Shown here: one piece after another, positions 44,307-52,974 of the stretch | Numbering within the stretch: the first letter of the stretch is position 1 | Layout of the letters: the number at the start of each line of letters is the position of its first letter | NCBI RefSeq assembly: GCF_025809055.1 | Contig: NZ_CP075529.1 | Location: 2,777,501 to 2,841,500 of the forward strand | Direction: 5' to 3' | DNA: 64,000 nucleotides | DNA from: Devosia sp. | GTDB taxonomy: Bacteria; Pseudomonadota; Alphaproteobacteria; Rhizobiales; Devosiaceae | Notes under the pieces: generated by a model | What the model was told of the DNA's origin: nothing | The model's database searches: none | What the model saw: only the letters and a program-made list of their open reading frames with translations | Program-made: the position numbers and the translations under genes

Positions 44307-44724
44307 CCAGGGTCTCGCTCACCACAAAGGCCGGTTGCATGACCGGCGCCACGATCATCTGGGCGATCCGCTCGCCCCGTTCGATCCGAAAACTCTGCTG
44401 ACCCATGTTGATCAGGATCACCATGACCTCGCCTCGATAGTCGGCATCCACGGTTCCGGGAGAATTGAGCACCGTCACGCCATGCTTGGCGGCCAGGCCC
44501 GAGCGCGGTCGCACCTGCGCCTCAAAGCCTGCCGGCAGGGCCATGGCGAAGCCGCAGGGCACCACCGCCCTCTGACCCGGAGCGAGTTCGAGCGGCGCGT
44601 CGGCGGGCAGGGCCGCGCGCAGGTCGGCGCCGGCAGCCTGGGCGCTGGCGAAGTGGGGCAGGTCCAGGGCCTCGCCATGCGGCAGGACTTTCAGCCGGAC
44701 AACCGGCGCACTGGTTGGGTTCAC
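44257..44724 (-). CDS. dut: Deoxyuridine 5'-triphosphate nucleotidohydrolase
   Basis: A protein of 155 residues. The five trimeric dUTPase motifs are present: AGADLRAAL, RSGLA, GTVDADYRGE, RIAQMIVAP and the C-terminal RGAGGFGSTG. It splits dUTP to dUMP and pyrophosphate, keeping uracil out of DNA and supplying dUMP for thymidylate synthesis. It lies in an overlapping set with the lipoprotein gene (4 bp overlap) and the DUF2259 gene, so all are likely co-transcribed. Confidence 0.96.
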   Translation of the reverse strand: MNPTSAPVVRLKVLPHGEALDLPHFASAQAAGADLRAALPADAPLELAPGQRAVVPCGFAMALPAGFEAQVRPRSGLAAKHGVTVLNSPGTVDADYRGEVMVILINMGQQSFRIERGERIAQMIVAPVMQPAFVVSETLDETERGAGGFGSTGRL

Positions 44725-45320
44725 GGTACGCGCACCACGGCAAACAGCTCTTCGGGCAGGTTGGCGGCGCCATTGATCAGATCCAGCATCATGATCTCCT
44801 GGCTGGCAAAGCTCTTGTCCGCCGACACCGTCATATTGGTCTCGACCACCTCGGCACCAGCGACTTTGATGTTGAGGGTCCGCCCGGCAAAGAAGGCTTC
44901 CACCATCTGTCTGGTCTCGGCATCCATGTCTTCGTCGGCACCGACTTCAGCCTGCATGTCCTTGGTCGGCAGGGTGACACGCACGAGACCCGGGCCGGCG
45001 TTCTCGAAAGTGACGCCGCCATCTTCCTTGGTCACGTCCAGGCTCGCAAAGGCGCCCTCCTGGGTCACCACGCAGATCGCGCCGCCTTCGCTGGTCTCGG
45101 TCAGGGTGCCCTCGTCGCAGAACCCTTCGCTCTCGCCCTCGGCCTCTTCGGCACTCATTTTGACCATGGCGTAGAAATCGGCGTCCATGGTCTGCGTCAG
45201 GGTGGTGCGGGCGGTATCCGAACCGGTGACGGCGATATCCACGTCCACATCGACACACCCAGCCAAACCGGCGGCCAGCAACAGGCTGGCTGTGATCTTT
45301 CCGATCCAATTGAGGTGCAT
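44721..45320 (-). CDS. Predicted lipoprotein of unknown function
   Basis: A protein of 199 residues from ATG 45320. The lipobox LAAGLAGC (cysteine about residue 22) after a hydrophobic N-terminus shows a lipid-anchored protein. The mature domain starts VDVDVDIAVTGSDTARTTLTQTM and is acidic (DEDMDAETRQMVEAFF). The arrangement recalls LppM-like domains, but I cannot name the family with certainty. It overlaps dut by four bases and lies downstream of ubiB. Confidence 0.8.
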   Translation of the reverse strand: MHLNWIGKITASLLLAAGLAGCVDVDVDIAVTGSDTARTTLTQTMDADFYAMVKMSAEEAEGESEGFCDEGTLTETSEGGAICVVTQEGAFASLDVTKEDGGVTFENAGPGLVRVTLPTKDMQAEVGADEDMDAETRQMVEAFFAGRTLNIKVAGAEVVETNMTVSADKSFASQEIMMLDLINGAANLPEELFAVVRVP

Positions 45321-45403
45321 GCGAGATGTCTCCAAGCCGTTCGGGCGCTGGCACTCTATGGATTCGTTCTGGCCGCCGCAAGCCGAGGCGGCGGCCTCAA
45401 AGC

Positions 45404-46954
45404 CTATGATGAAAGGGTCAGAAGCCGGTAGGCGGCCAGGGCAAGGACCAGGGAGCCAAGACCCAGCGCGATGATCATGGCCAGGCGCAATAGGCCGTCG
45501 CCCCGCCGCCCGCGCATCAGCGCGCGATGTTCGGCCATGGTCAATTCTGCTTGAGCCAGCAGCGTTGGTACCCGGCCCAGGGCCTCGCCCATGCGGCTCA
45601 TGTGACCGGCCAGATCCTCGAGGCGCCCCTGGGGGCCTTCTTCGCGCCGCAACCATTCGCCCACGACCGGCTCGGCGACGGTCCAGATGTCGAGTTCGGG
45701 ATCGAGATTGCGCGCCACCCCTTCGACCAGCACCATCGACTTCTGCAGCAGCACCAGTTCGGGCCGCGTCTGCATTTCGAACAGGTCGGTGATGGTGAAG
45801 AGCTGCCCTAGCACCCGCGCCATGGAAATGTCGGCCGCGGTACGCCCATGCAGCGGTTCGCCTATAGAGCGGATGGCCAGGGTAAAATCGTCAACCGACT
45901 GGTGTGGCGGCACATAGCCGATATCGAAATGCCGCTGCGCCACGAGGCGGTAATTGCGGGTGATAAAGCCATAGAGGATATCGGCCAGGAACCGGCGCTC
46001 GCGCTTGGAGAGGCGCCCCATGATGCCGAAATCCACGGCGATGACATCGCCGCTCCCGGGGTCGGCAAACAGATTGCCCGGATGCATGTCGGCATGGAAG
46101 AAGCCATCGCGGATGGCATGGCGCAGGAAGCCCTGCAGCAGCTTGGCCGCCAGCGCCTTGCGGTCGATGCCGGCCGCATCGATGGCGGCGTGATCGCGAA
46201 TGGGAATGCCGTTCATCCAGGTGGTGGTCAGCACGTTCTGGGCGATATGGTCCCACTGCACCTGGGGGATGCGGAAGCCCGCATCGTCCTTGATATTCTC
46301 CGTCATCTCGGAAATGGCGGCCGCTTCGAGGCGCAGGTCGAGCTCGAGCCGCATGGAATGGTCGAGTGTTGCCACGACCTCGGTGGGACGCAACCGCCGG
46401 CTGGCGCGCGAAAAGGTCTCGGCGAGCCGGGCGCCGGCATAGAGCGCCTGCGTATCGGCATGGAAGCGTTCCGATACGCCGGGCCGCAGCATTTTTACGG
46501 CCACCAGTTTGGGCGCCTCGCCGGGCAGGCGCAGCCTGGCGCTATGCACCTGTGCGATGGAGGCGGCGGCGATGGGTTCGCTGATTTCCGTCAGCTGCGC
46601 CGCCTTATCGCCCAGCGCTTCGCTCAGGATGGACGGCACCAGCTTGGGGTCGAAGGGCGGCATGCGGTCCTGCAGGCCCGACAGGTCTGCGGCGGCCTGG
46701 GCCCCGACGATGTCGGGCCGCGTGGCCAGGGTCTGGCCGAACTTGACGAAGCTTGGGCCCAATTTGTGCAGGGCCGCATTGAGCCGGTCGATGCGGCCGG
46801 TCTTGCGCACCAATGGCCGTTCGACCAGCCGCGCCATGCCGATGCCGAACCGCATCATCGGCGGCAGCGACTGTTCCGGCAGCACCGAGAAGGCGCCCTC
46901 GCGCGCCAGCACCCAGCCGGCATGGATCAGGCGGAAGGTCGAACCGAGCCCCAT
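45404..46954 (-). CDS. ubiB: Ubiquinone biosynthesis accessory kinase-like protein UbiB
   Basis: A protein of 516 residues. The UbiB-specific KxGQ motif is in KLGPSFVKFGQTLATRPDIVG (about residues 67-87). Nucleotide-site blocks are EPIAAASIAQVHSARL, VAVKMLRPG, FFHADMHPGNLF and VAVDFGIMGRL. Two hydrophobic segments at the C-terminus anchor it in the membrane. It supports ubiquinone biosynthesis through an atypical ATPase activity. It lies three bp after the ubiE gene, the usual order in alphaproteobacteria. Confidence 0.95.
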   Translation of the reverse strand: MGLGSTFRLIHAGWVLAREGAFSVLPEQSLPPMMRFGIGMARLVERPLVRKTGRIDRLNAALHKLGPSFVKFGQTLATRPDIVGAQAAADLSGLQDRMPPFDPKLVPSILSEALGDKAAQLTEISEPIAAASIAQVHSARLRLPGEAPKLVAVKMLRPGVSERFHADTQALYAGARLAETFSRASRRLRPTEVVATLDHSMRLELDLRLEAAAISEMTENIKDDAGFRIPQVQWDHIAQNVLTTTWMNGIPIRDHAAIDAAGIDRKALAAKLLQGFLRHAIRDGFFHADMHPGNLFADPGSGDVIAVDFGIMGRLSKRERRFLADILYGFITRNYRLVAQRHFDIGYVPPHQSVDDFTLAIRSIGEPLHGRTAADISMARVLGQLFTITDLFEMQTRPELVLLQKSMVLVEGVARNLDPELDIWTVAEPVVGEWLRREEGPQGRLEDLAGHMSRMGEALGRVPTLLAQAELTMAEHRALMRGRRGDGLLRLAMIIALGLGSLVLALAAYRLLTLSS

Positions 46955-46957
46955 GGA

Positions 46958-47722
46958 TCAGATTTTCCAGCCCGAGAACAGGGTCGCGATATTGCCGGTA
47001 AAGCTCTGGTGCTTGACCCGCCGGAACCCGGCCTTGCCGAGCATGGCCGAGAAGGCCGGGGGTTCGGGGAACTTGCGGATGGACTCGATGAAATACTGGT
47101 AGGGCTGCGCGTCGCCGGTGACCAGGCGCCCCATGGGCGGAATGACCCGGTCGGAATAGAGCTTGTAGAAAGCATCGAAGCCCGGCACGTCGACCTGGCT
47201 GAATTCGAGCACGAGGATACGGCCACCGCGCTTGAGCACGCGATGCGCCTCGTTCAGCGCCGCCTGAATGCGCGGGACATTGCGGATGCCGAAGGCGATC
47301 GTGTAGGCGTCGAAGCTGTTGTCGGCAAGGTCAAGGGTCTCGGCATTGGCCTCGAGAAAGCTGACCTGGCCGGGATAGCGCCAGCTCCTGGCCCGCTCGG
47401 CGCCGACGCGCAGCATGTCGGCATTGATGTCGGCCACCACGACTTCGGCATAGCCCAGCGAGCGGTTGACGATGCGTTCGCCGATATCGCCGGTGCCGCC
47501 GGCCATGTCGAGCACGCGATAGGGCCTTGTGCCGGACTTGGGCGGCGCCAGTTCGGCCACCATGGCGTCCTTCCACAGCCGGTGCACGCCCGCGCTCATC
47601 AGGTCGTTCATCAGGTCATAGCGGTCGGCAACGTCGTGGAACACCTTGTCGACCAGCCCCTGCTTGTCTTCCAGGGCAACAGTCCGCTCGCCGAAATGGG
47701 TGGTGTGCTGGGGCTCGGTCAT
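46958..47722 (-). CDS. ubiE: Demethylmenaquinone/2-methoxy-6-polyprenyl-benzoquinol methyltransferase UbiE
   Basis: A protein of 254 residues from ATG 47722 (MTEPQHTTHFGERTV). VFHDVADRYDLMNDLMSAGVHRLWKD and the SAM site VLDMAGGTGDIGERIV are the first UbiE signatures; RNVPRIQAALNEAHRVLKRGGRILVLEFSQ is the second. It carries out the C-methylation in ubiquinone synthesis. It is divergent from mutM, with a 100-bp promoter gap. It forms an operon with ubiB. Confidence 0.96.
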   Translation of the reverse strand: MTEPQHTTHFGERTVALEDKQGLVDKVFHDVADRYDLMNDLMSAGVHRLWKDAMVAELAPPKSGTRPYRVLDMAGGTGDIGERIVNRSLGYAEVVVADINADMLRVGAERARSWRYPGQVSFLEANAETLDLADNSFDAYTIAFGIRNVPRIQAALNEAHRVLKRGGRILVLEFSQVDVPGFDAFYKLYSDRVIPPMGRLVTGDAQPYQYFIESIRKFPEPPAFSAMLGKAGFRRVKHQSFTGNIATLFSGWKI

Positions 47723-47822
47723 GGCAAGGGCCTCGATAGGCGTGTCTGGTTGGCGCGCACCATATATAAGGCGTCGGAAAATGCCCATGGCACAAAGCCG
47801 CGCAGGGTGAAGGAGTTGTCCC

Positions 47823-48707
47823 ATGCCAGAATTGCCCGAGGTGGAAACCGTGCGGCGTGGCCTGGCGCCCTGGCTCGAGGGTGCCACGATCGAAAGCGTC
47901 CGGCTCAACCGTCAGGATCTGCGGTTCCCGTTTCCAAAAGGCCTCGTGGCGGCGCTGGAGGGGCAGGTCGTCACCCATGTCGGCCGGCGGGCGAAATATC
48001 TGCTGATGAGCGTGTCGGATGGACACACAATCCTCAGTCACCTGGGCATGACCGGGTCCTGGCGCTTTGCCGAACACCCCATCGACAAGCCGCCGCGCTA
48101 CTATGAACCGGGGACGGACGCCAAGCACGATCACATGGTCTGGACCCTGTTGCACCCGCAACACGGGCGCAGCCACCTCATCTATGCCGACCCCCGCCGC
48201 TTCGGCTTCATCGATCTCTACGATCATGCGCAGCAGAGCCCGTTCCTCGTCGGTCTCGGGCCCGAACCGCTCGGCAATGACTTCAGTGCCCAGGGCATGG
48301 CCGTGGCCTTTCGGGGGAAGAAAGCGCCGATCAAGGCGGCCCTGCTCGACCAGCGGGTGGTGGCGGGCCTGGGCAATATCTATGTGGCCGAGGCCCTGCA
48401 TCGCGCGCATATCCTGCCGACCGTGGAAGCCCGGAGCCTGGTCCGGGCCGACGGCGGTCCGAAAAAGGCGCTCGATGCCCTGGCGGCCGCGGTGCGCGAA
48501 GTGCTGATTGCGGCCATAGAAGTGGGCGGCTCCACGATACGCGATTTTCGCAGTGTCGAAGGGGCGGGCTATTTCCAGCACAATTTCGCGGTCTATGACC
48601 GGGAGGGCGATCCCTGTCCCACGCCAGGCTGCAAGGGCGTTGTGAAGCGGATCGTGCAATCGGGGCGGTCCACCTTTTTCTGTCCGGTTTGCCAGAAGGC
48701 GCCTTAG
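47823..48707 (+). CDS. mutM: Formamidopyrimidine-DNA glycosylase
   Basis: A protein of 294 residues. The catalytic N-terminus PELPEVETVRRGL, with proline and glutamate right after the start methionine, is seen. The helix-two-turn-helix domain has KKAPIKAALLDQRVVAGLGNIYVAEALHRAHI. The zinc finger CPTPGCKGVVKRIVQSGRSTFFCPVCQ is at the end. It removes 8-oxoguanine and related lesions and cuts the strand. It stands opposite ubiE and upstream of rpsT. Confidence 0.97.
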   Translation: MPELPEVETVRRGLAPWLEGATIESVRLNRQDLRFPFPKGLVAALEGQVVTHVGRRAKYLLMSVSDGHTILSHLGMTGSWRFAEHPIDKPPRYYEPGTDAKHDHMVWTLLHPQHGRSHLIYADPRRFGFIDLYDHAQQSPFLVGLGPEPLGNDFSAQGMAVAFRGKKAPIKAALLDQRVVAGLGNIYVAEALHRAHILPTVEARSLVRADGGPKKALDALAAAVREVLIAAIEVGGSTIRDFRSVEGAGYFQHNFAVYDREGDPCPTPGCKGVVKRIVQSGRSTFFCPVCQKAP

Positions 48708-48715
48708 CCGAAATG

Positions 48716-48798
48716 CCCTCGCCCTTCGACGGGCTCAGGATGAGGTCAACTGATGTGCCGGGGGAGACCTCATGGCGAGCGTGCCGAACCGCGAGGTC
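48716..48798. repeat. Interspersed repeat, copy 1 (after mutM)
   Basis: Starts CCCTCGCCCTTCGACGGGCT and continues CAGGATGAGGTC, with a second half ending GCGAGGTC. A closely similar sequence in opposite orientation lies at 54418-54501 after recF. The central CTTCGAC-GGGCTCAGG part is the conserved core. Confidence 0.7.
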
Positions 48799-48833
48799 GG
48801 GTGCGTCGAGGAAATGGCATGCCCCGAATCCAG

Positions 48834-48862
48834 TTGACGCTTGCGCCCTCTTCCCCTATAGA
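48834..48862 (+). promoter_or_regulatory. rpsT promoter
   Basis: TTGACG (48834-48839) and TATAGA (48857-48862) at 17-bp spacing stand about 110 bp upstream of the rpsT start. The leader is long enough for regulation by free S20, but no specific structure was recognised. Confidence 0.75.
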
Positions 48863-48970
48863 CCGGCCAACTTGGCGGCAGTCGATGTGCCGCCGCTTTC
48901 ATTTTATCCCGGTAGGCCCGGCCGCCCAAGGCGGCTTGCTCCTGCCGGTTGGACGATCAAGAGGACCGAA

Positions 48971-49237
48971 ATGGCCAATACGCCGTCAGCCAAGAAGGCG
49001 ACCCGCAAGATTGAGGCCCGCACCGCGATCAACAAGTCGCGTCGCAGCCGCGTGCGGACCTTCATCCGCAAGGTCGAGGAAGCAATTGCCTCGGGCGATC
49101 ACACCGCCGCCTTTGCCGCTCTCAAGGCTGCCGAGCCGGAAATCAACCGTGCTGCGACCAAGGGCATTGTTCATGCCAATCTGGCCGCCCGCAAGGTCAG
49201 CCGCCTCAACAGCCGCGTGAAGGCGCTGTCGGCCTGA
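48971..49237 (+). CDS. rpsT: Small ribosomal subunit protein bS20
   Basis: A protein of 88 residues: MANTPSAKKATRKIEARTAINKSRRSRVRTFIRKVEEAI, then AAEPEINRAATKGIVHANLAARKVSRLNSRVKAL. This is the full S20 length with its helical, very basic character. It binds 16S rRNA in the small subunit. GAGGACCGAA precedes the start. It is monocistronic, with its own promoter and terminator, and is the last gene before the dnaA region. Confidence 0.98.
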   Translation: MANTPSAKKATRKIEARTAINKSRRSRVRTFIRKVEEAIASGDHTAAFAALKAAEPEINRAATKGIVHANLAARKVSRLNSRVKALSA

Positions 49238-49283
49238 TCCGACAGCCGGCCGTGGCGCCCCTAAGGCGCGACACGGCAATGCC

Positions 49284-49312
49284 AATGGGCTCCGCAAGGG
49301 GCCCATTTTTTT
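49284..49312 (+). terminator. rpsT terminator
   Basis: Stem AATGGGCTCC (49284-49293) / GGGGCCCATT (49298-49307) with a GCAA loop and a T run, 46 bp after rpsT. Confidence 0.92.
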
Positions 49313-50133
49313 GTCCCCCCGGCAGGCAAGCTTTTTCGCCACACCTTTGTCACATGACGTCGCGATGACCGTGACGTGACAGTCTTCTGTCAGTCAGACA
49401 GTGGCAAAAAGTATTATCCTGCAAGGGGTTGGGTGTCTTCGAACGGGCCGTAGGGTGCCTCTGCACCCCATTGCAAAGCCGGGTGGCGGAATAAATTTTC
49501 CAAAGCTCCGGTCCGGCTAAGTGTTGGAATCTGCCTTGAGTCACAGGCCCTTGCGCGGAGTTACTTTTCGGGGCCGGGTACCCCCAATTTCAGAGCGTCC
49601 GAGTCAAGACCCTATTTCTGCGATTCACGTGTTGCGGGTCCAAAACCGTGCCTCTAATGTACTTTGGCCGGCGGGGAAAAGAGGGGTGGAACGACCCTCA
49701 CAAATCGCCGGGGAGACTCGGTTTTTCGAGTCTGGGTTTGGGGCAGTTGCCGGTCTCTCGGGCCGGTATGTTGGGGCCAATGTCTGGTCGGTTTGGCATT
49801 ATGTTTTGCCGGGTCATCAGGATTGGAAGCGTTCTATAGACCGACGGCCAGGTCTGGCCGGGATCATGTAACAGGTCGACGTAAAAGCGGTTCAGCCGCA
49901 ACAAAACATGTGTGCCCGCCAAACGGGCGCAGGGGCGAAGCCATGTCTGCATGTCGGGAACCGATGGCAGACTGGATGGAAACAGATCGGGAGCCGGCGG
50001 CTGATGCGGACCGTCCGGCACAACAGAAATGGGGCACTCTACAATGATGCGACAGGCGACCGCGGGAAGACAGAGTTGGGCACCGGCCCAGACCCCTTCC
50101 CCCTCTTCCTCACTCCCAGCTGGTGCACCTGTT
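49313..50133 (+). promoter_or_regulatory. Long upstream region of dnaA with GANTC cluster; no convincing gene
   Basis: About 820 bp between the rpsT terminator and dnaA hold no credible protein or RNA gene. Six GANTC methylation sites lie at 49527, 49538, 49601, 49622, 49715 and 49728. Two of them sit in a perfect hairpin AGACTCG-6 bp-CGAGTCT (49714-49733). TGACAG-TCTT-CTGTCA (49377-49392) is another palindrome, followed by TATTAT (49412-49417), a possible -10. Only weak DnaA-box-like sequences are present (TTATCCTGC near 49414, TTTTCCAAA near 49497). The region probably holds the dnaA promoter and may be part of the origin, which cannot be proved here. Confidence 0.55.
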
Positions 50134-51582
50134 ATGTCCGATAGCCCTTCCCAAGAGCAGCGCGAGCTTTGGACCCGCGTGCGGGCCCGCCTCAAAGCGG
50201 CGATGGGCGAGGATGTCTTTACTTCCTGGTTTGCGCGCCTCGAACTCGAGGAAATCGTCGATGACCTGGTGCATCTGTCCGCGCCGACGCGGTTCCTGTG
50301 CTCCTGGGTGCAGTCCAACTATGCCGACCGCATTGTCGAAACCTTCCGCAACGATCTGCCCGAAATCGGCCGCCTGACCGTCAGCATGCGGGTCAATGGC
50401 CAGGCCCGCACCCGCATCGCCCCGGTGGTCGAGACCCCGAGCGAAGCGCCCGCTGCCAGCCCCAGCACGGCCCCGGTTCCGGCCCAGACGCCGGCCATGC
50501 CGCGCCTTGTGCGCGATGGCGCCAAGAATGGCGACGCACTTTCCGGCAGCGCCATCGATCCGCGCATGACCTTCGAGACCTTCGTGGCCGGTGGCGCCAA
50601 TGAAATGGCCTTCGGAGTTGCGCGCCAGATTGCCAATGCGGCCATCAACAATGCAGTGACCTTCAACCCGGTCTATATCCATTCCACCGTTGGCCTGGGC
50701 AAGTCTCATCTGCTCAATGCCATCGCCCATGCGGTATCCGAGGCCGATCCGTCCAAGAACATCGTCTATCTGACCGCCGACCACTTCATGTACCATTTCA
50801 TCAATGCCGTGCAGCGCCAGTCGGCGCTCGGCTTCAAGGAATGGCTGCGCCGGGTTGACCTGCTGCTGATCGATGACATGCAGTTCCTGCAGGGCAAATC
50901 CGCCACCGAGTTCGGTCACACCCTGGGCGCGCTGCTCACCGGCGCCAAGCAGGTGGTGGTCGCCGCCGACGCCCCGCCCCGTGATCTTGAAATGCTCGAC
51001 GACCGCGTGAAGTCGCGTCTGTCCGGCGGGCTGGTCGTGCCGATCTCGACCTTTGACATGGACCTGCGCCGCGCCATCGTGCAGCGCCGCGCCGATCAGG
51101 CTACGGCCCGCTTCGGCATGCATTTCCCGGTGCCGGTGCTGGACTATATCGCCCGCGCGGTGATCAGCCATGGCCGCGATCTCGACGGCGCCGTCAATCG
51201 CCTGGTGGCCGCCAACCAGCTCACCGGCGAACTCATCACCGTGCCCCTGGCCGAAAAGACCCTCGCCGATCTCATCCGTTCGCGTGATGCCAAGCGGGTG
51301 CGCATCGAGGACATCCTCAAGGCCGTCTCCCGCCACTACAAGGTGCCGCGCAACGAACTGCTTTCGGCGCGCCGTTCGCGCGACGTGGTGCGCCCGCGCC
51401 AGATCGCCATGTATCTCGCCAAGGCCCTGACGTCTCGTTCGCTGCCTGAAATTGGCCGTCGTTTTGGGGGGCGCGATCATACGACGGTTCTGCACTCTGT
51501 TCGCAAGGTCGAGCAGATGATCAAGGACGATATCGAACTCGGCCAGGAAATCGAACTGCTCAAGCGCATGCTTGAGGAGTAG
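50134..51582 (+). CDS. dnaA: Chromosomal replication initiator DnaA
   Basis: A protein of 482 residues from ATG 50134 (MSDSPSQEQRELWTRVRARL). Upstream in-frame ATGs at 50029 and 50044 are alternatives, and none has a good ribosome site. Domain I has WTRVRARLKAAMGEDVFTSWFARLEL. A proline/alanine-rich linker covers about residues 90-135. Walker A is TVGLGKSHLL (Lys190) and Walker B LLLIDDMQFLQGK. Domain IV ends with the DNA-binding signature RRFGGRDHTTVLHSVRKVE. It binds DnaA boxes, opens the origin and is also a regulator. The first gene of the dnaA-dnaN-recF-gyrB block. Confidence 0.97.
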   Translation: MSDSPSQEQRELWTRVRARLKAAMGEDVFTSWFARLELEEIVDDLVHLSAPTRFLCSWVQSNYADRIVETFRNDLPEIGRLTVSMRVNGQARTRIAPVVETPSEAPAASPSTAPVPAQTPAMPRLVRDGAKNGDALSGSAIDPRMTFETFVAGGANEMAFGVARQIANAAINNAVTFNPVYIHSTVGLGKSHLLNAIAHAVSEADPSKNIVYLTADHFMYHFINAVQRQSALGFKEWLRRVDLLLIDDMQFLQGKSATEFGHTLGALLTGAKQVVVAADAPPRDLEMLDDRVKSRLSGGLVVPISTFDMDLRRAIVQRRADQATARFGMHFPVPVLDYIARAVISHGRDLDGAVNRLVAANQLTGELITVPLAEKTLADLIRSRDAKRVRIEDILKAVSRHYKVPRNELLSARRSRDVVRPRQIAMYLAKALTSRSLPEIGRRFGGRDHTTVLHSVRKVEQMIKDDIELGQEIELLKRMLEE

Positions 51583-51634
51583 CCACAGGCCGCGCCTGGC
51601 GCTCAAATCGGTCCGGTGGAACGCTTGATGACAT

Positions 51635-51674
51635 GAGCCCCTTTTCCCCTGGGTGGAAAGGGGCTCTTGTTTTG
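51635..51674 (+). terminator. Hairpin with T-run after dnaA
   Basis: A stem of about 12 bp, GAGCCCCTTTTCC (51635-51647) / GGAAAGGGGCTC (51655-51666), is followed by TTGTTTT. It lies 50 bp after dnaA and suggests that much of dnaA transcription stops before dnaN. Confidence 0.8.
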
Positions 51675-51759
51675 GCGCGACCCTGCACATTCCCGTGGCA
51701 AAAGACCGCCCGCCCTTGCCAAGTCCTGCGCAAATTGCAAATGTGCTGATCCGTTGCAA

Positions 51760-51781
51760 AAACCCCGGTTCGCCGGGGTTT
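51760..51781 (-). terminator. Second hairpin in the dnaA-dnaN gap
   Basis: AAACCCCGG (51760-51768) / CCGGGGTTT (51773-51781) around TTCG. On the plus strand it has only TTTG behind it; on the minus strand the stem runs into TTTTTG, so it looks more like a minus-strand terminator. In the plus direction it would stand in the dnaN leader, 44 bp before the start. Confidence 0.55.
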
Positions 51782-51824
51782 GCCGTCTCTCGGGACGGGT
51801 ATTGAGTGCCAGGGAACGATAGAA

Positions 51825-52946
51825 ATGAAAGTCACGCTCGAACGCAATCATCTGCTCAAGTCGCTGAGCCATGTGCATCGCGTGGTCGAACGCCGCAATA
51901 CCTATCCGATCCTCGCCAACGTGCTGTTCAAGGCCAGTGACGACCGGGTCGAATTGCGGGCGACCGACCTCGATATCGAGGTGACCGAAAGCGTGCCGGC
52001 CATGGTCTCGACCCCCGGCACCACGACGGTTCCGGCCCACACGCTCTACGAGATCGTCCGCAAGCTCGCCGACGGCGCCGAGGTTCGCCTCGAAACCGAT
52101 GGCGGCGAAAACATGGTGCTGACCTCGGGGCGCTCGCGCTTCAACCTTGCCTGCCTCAGCCCCGACAGCTTCCCCGATCTCAAGTCGGGCAGTTTCCCGC
52201 ACGATTTCGACATTGCTGCCGCCTCGCTGCGCGAATTGATCGAGCGCACCCAATTTGCCATCTCCAATGAAGAGACCCGCTACTATCTCAACGGCATCTA
52301 CTTCCATGCCGTCGAGAACTCGGCCGCCGGTGCGCTGTTCCGCGCCGTGGCGACCGACGGTCACCGCATGGCCCGCGCCGAGATCGCCGCGCCCACCGGC
52401 GCCGAAGGCATGAGCGGCATCATCGTGCCGAAAAAGACCGTGGGCGAAGTTCAGAAGCTCCTGGATGGCGTCGATGGCGACGTGCATGTCGAAGTGTCCG
52501 ACACCAAGATCCGCTTCACCGTAGGCCCGGTCGTGCTGCTCTCCAAGCTCATCGAGGGTACCTTCCCCGATTACGACCGGGTGACGCCCAAGAACAACGA
52601 CAAGCAGATGCTGGTCGATCGCGCCGGCTTTGCCGTGGCGGTGGATCGCGTCTCCACCATTGCTTCCGATCGCGGTGGCAAGGCGGTCAAGCTCTCGGCG
52701 CAGAACGGTCTGCTCGAATTGACCGTGACCAATCCCGATCACGGCACGGCCAATGAAGAAGTTGCGGTCGATTTCGACATCGACGCCTTCGAAATCGGCT
52801 TCAATGCCCGCTACCTGCTCGACATCATCAGCCAGATCCGCACCGACAATGCCATCTTCCTGTTCAACGACGCCAATTCGCCGACGCTGGTCAAGGAAGA
52901 AGGCGAGGCCAATGCGCTCTATGTGCTGATGCCGATGCGGGTCTAG
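51825..52946 (+). CDS. dnaN: DNA polymerase III sliding clamp (beta subunit)
   Basis: A protein of 373 residues from ATG 51825. The three clamp domains are clear: MKVTLERNHLLKSLSHVHRVVERRNTYPILANVLF, then LRELIERTQFAISNEETRYYLNGIYFH, and the end DIISQIRTDNAIFLFNDANSPTLVKEEGEANALYVLMPMRV. The C-terminal MPMRV is the usual end near the partner-binding cleft. It encircles DNA as a dimer and holds polymerase III. It follows dnaA by 242 bp with two hairpins between. Confidence 0.98.
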   Translation: MKVTLERNHLLKSLSHVHRVVERRNTYPILANVLFKASDDRVELRATDLDIEVTESVPAMVSTPGTTTVPAHTLYEIVRKLADGAEVRLETDGGENMVLTSGRSRFNLACLSPDSFPDLKSGSFPHDFDIAAASLRELIERTQFAISNEETRYYLNGIYFHAVENSAAGALFRAVATDGHRMARAEIAAPTGAEGMSGIIVPKKTVGEVQKLLDGVDGDVHVEVSDTKIRFTVGPVVLLSKLIEGTFPDYDRVTPKNNDKQMLVDRAGFAVAVDRVSTIASDRGGKAVKLSAQNGLLELTVTNPDHGTANEEVAVDFDIDAFEIGFNARYLLDIISQIRTDNAIFLFNDANSPTLVKEEGEANALYVLMPMRV

Positions 52947-52974
52947 GCGGCGTCCCGCAGGGGAGAGCGCTCCA

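Noticed and set aside
45848..48106. Very long plus-strand frame opposite ubiB and ubiE running into mutM
   Set aside because: The three genes are certain from motifs and the frame has no ribosome site or conserved block.
49521..50047. Short open frames in the gap before dnaA
   Set aside because: Different frames overlap, start codons lack ribosome sites and the translations have no protein-like pattern; the GANTC cluster and hairpins point to regulatory DNA.
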